A stretch of DNA of 13,113 nt from assembly GCA_003170875.1 (NCBI GenBank), contig PMYJ01000033.1, positions 5,296 to 18,408 of the forward strand, given 5' to 3'. Shown here one piece after another: positions 12,467 to 13,113 of the stretch (positions within the stretch are counted from its first letter, which is position 1; every line of letters starts with the position of its first letter). The notes under the pieces are model-generated. The model saw only the letters and a list, made by a program, of their open reading frames with translations. It was not told the origin of the DNA and did no database searches. The translations under genes were made by a program, and so were the position numbers. The DNA is from Candidatus Dormiibacterota bacterium. GTDB lineage: Bacteria; Chloroflexota; Dormibacteria; Aeolococcales; Aeolococcaceae.

Positions 12467-13113
12467 ATGTCCGGTCACAGCAAGTGGGCTGGGATCAAGC
12501 ACAAGAAGGCGATCGTCGACGCCAAGCGCGGCCAGGCCTTCACCAAGGTGACCGCCGAGCTCTCCGTGTCGGCACGCGAGGGCGGCGCCGACCCCGTCGG
12601 GAACTTCCGGCTCCGCCTCGCCATCCAGAAAGCCCGCGAGGTCAACATGCCCGCGGACAACATCGAGCGGGCGATCCAGCGGGGCGCCGGCGGCAAGGAC
12701 GGGGTCAGGCTCGAGGAGGTCCGCTACGAGGGCTATGGGCCCCACGGCGTGGCCGTGATGCTGGACGTCCTGACCGACAACCGCAACCGCACCGTGGCCG
12801 CGATCCGCAACCTCTTCACCCGCTCGGGCGGCTCCTTGGGGGAGTCCAACAGCGTCGCCTGGATGTTCTCCAACCAGGGCATCATCCGGATCGAAACCGG
12901 CAAGCGCGACCCCGAGGAGATCGAGCTGGAGCTGCTCGACCTGCTCGACGTGGGCGCCGACGGGGACATCGCCGTCGACGGCTCCTCCGTCCAGGTCTCG
13001 CTCGCGCCCAACCTCTTCGAGGAGGCACGGCGGCAGGTGGAGGAGGCGGGGTACACGGTGGAGGCGGCCGAGGTGACCATGAACCCGGGTACGTCGATCA
13101 CCCTCGACGCCCC
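12467..13113 (+). CDS. yebC: YebC/PmpR/TACO1 family protein, 5' part (right end cut by window)
   Basis: About 215 residues are visible of a usual ~240-250, and the frame is still open at the window edge. It begins MSGHSKWAGIKHKKAIVDAK, the hallmark N-terminus of the family. RLRLAIQKAREVNMPADNIE follows, then RAIQRGAGG and the second domain YEGYGPHGVAVMLDVLTDNR with NRTVAAIRNLFTRSGGSLGE and SNSVAWMF. The three-domain YebC fold is intact as far as seen. Members were long called transcriptional regulators (PmpR type); work on TACO1 and bacterial YebC points to a ribosome-associated role helping translation, notably of proline stretches. In many bacteria the gene precedes ruvC-ruvA-ruvB, which cannot be checked here. 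It has a strong ribosome-binding site and its own promoter. Confidence 0.96.
   Translation, partial: MSGHSKWAGIKHKKAIVDAKRGQAFTKVTAELSVSAREGGADPVGNFRLRLAIQKAREVNMPADNIERAIQRGAGGKDGVRLEEVRYEGYGPHGVAVMLDVLTDNRNRTVAAIRNLFTRSGGSLGESNSVAWMFSNQGIIRIETGKRDPEEIELELLDLLDVGADGDIAVDGSSVQVSLAPNLFEEARRQVEEAGYTVEAAEVTMNPGTSITLDA

Noticed and set aside
1..13113. Mobile elements, attachment sites, CRISPR arrays, tRNA or rRNA genes
   Set aside because: No transposase or integrase, no spaced identical repeats of CRISPR size, and no cloverleaf or rRNA signature were seen.

Overview
The window is about 13 kb of very GC-rich bacterial chromosome (roughly two thirds or more G+C, with strong G/C preference at third codon positions). 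Coding is dense, start codons are often GTG, several genes overlap by 4 bp, and candidate -10 boxes have the TANNNT form, some of them directly in front of start codons. Together with protein style, this suggests a high-GC Terrabacteria lineage (Actinomycetota, or a high-GC Chloroflexota/Dormibacterota-type organism). I cannot fix the phylum from sequence alone. Nothing points to a phage, plasmid, transposon, tRNA, rRNA or CRISPR array.

Layout. Bases 1-3218 (+) hold the end of pheS and all of pheT, the two subunits of phenylalanyl-tRNA synthetase. Bases 3244-4156 (+) hold a short AraC-type DNA-binding protein followed by a VOC (glyoxalase-fold) protein, a likely regulator/effector pair. Bases 4281-11255 form a phosphate-response locus: phoU (+), then on the minus strand pstA, pstC, pstS, pstB and a PhoR-like histidine kinase (transcribed phoR-pstB-pstS-pstC-pstA), then the divergent response-regulator gene phoP (+). 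Bases 11277-11930 (+) hold a 3-methyladenine DNA glycosylase gene. The 536-bp gap 11931-12466 has a strong hairpin terminator, a consensus-like minus-strand promoter and dense hairpins, so it probably encodes an unrecognised structured small RNA. From 12467 a YebC/TACO1 family gene runs off the right edge.

How it works together. PstS (lipoprotein) captures phosphate, PstC/PstA form the channel, PstB supplies ATP hydrolysis, PhoU is the family's link between transporter state and the kinase, and PhoR/PhoP form the two-component switch. The sequence adds several specific points. The kinase has a PAS-like N-terminus but no visible membrane segment. pstB leads the transporter genes instead of following pstA. 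Four 11-bp-phased repeats (cores TTCACC, TTAACC, GCAACC, ACAATC) lie inside the annotated 5' end of pstB in front of a TACTCT -10 and an in-frame GTG, suggesting a PhoP-activated internal promoter and a shorter PstB. A second phased array with related cores lies between phoR and phoP. An 18-codon leader ORF ends in a TGATG overlap with the phoP start.

Most other long open frames, including 858-codon and 583-codon antisense frames, are shadows produced by high GC and are left out.
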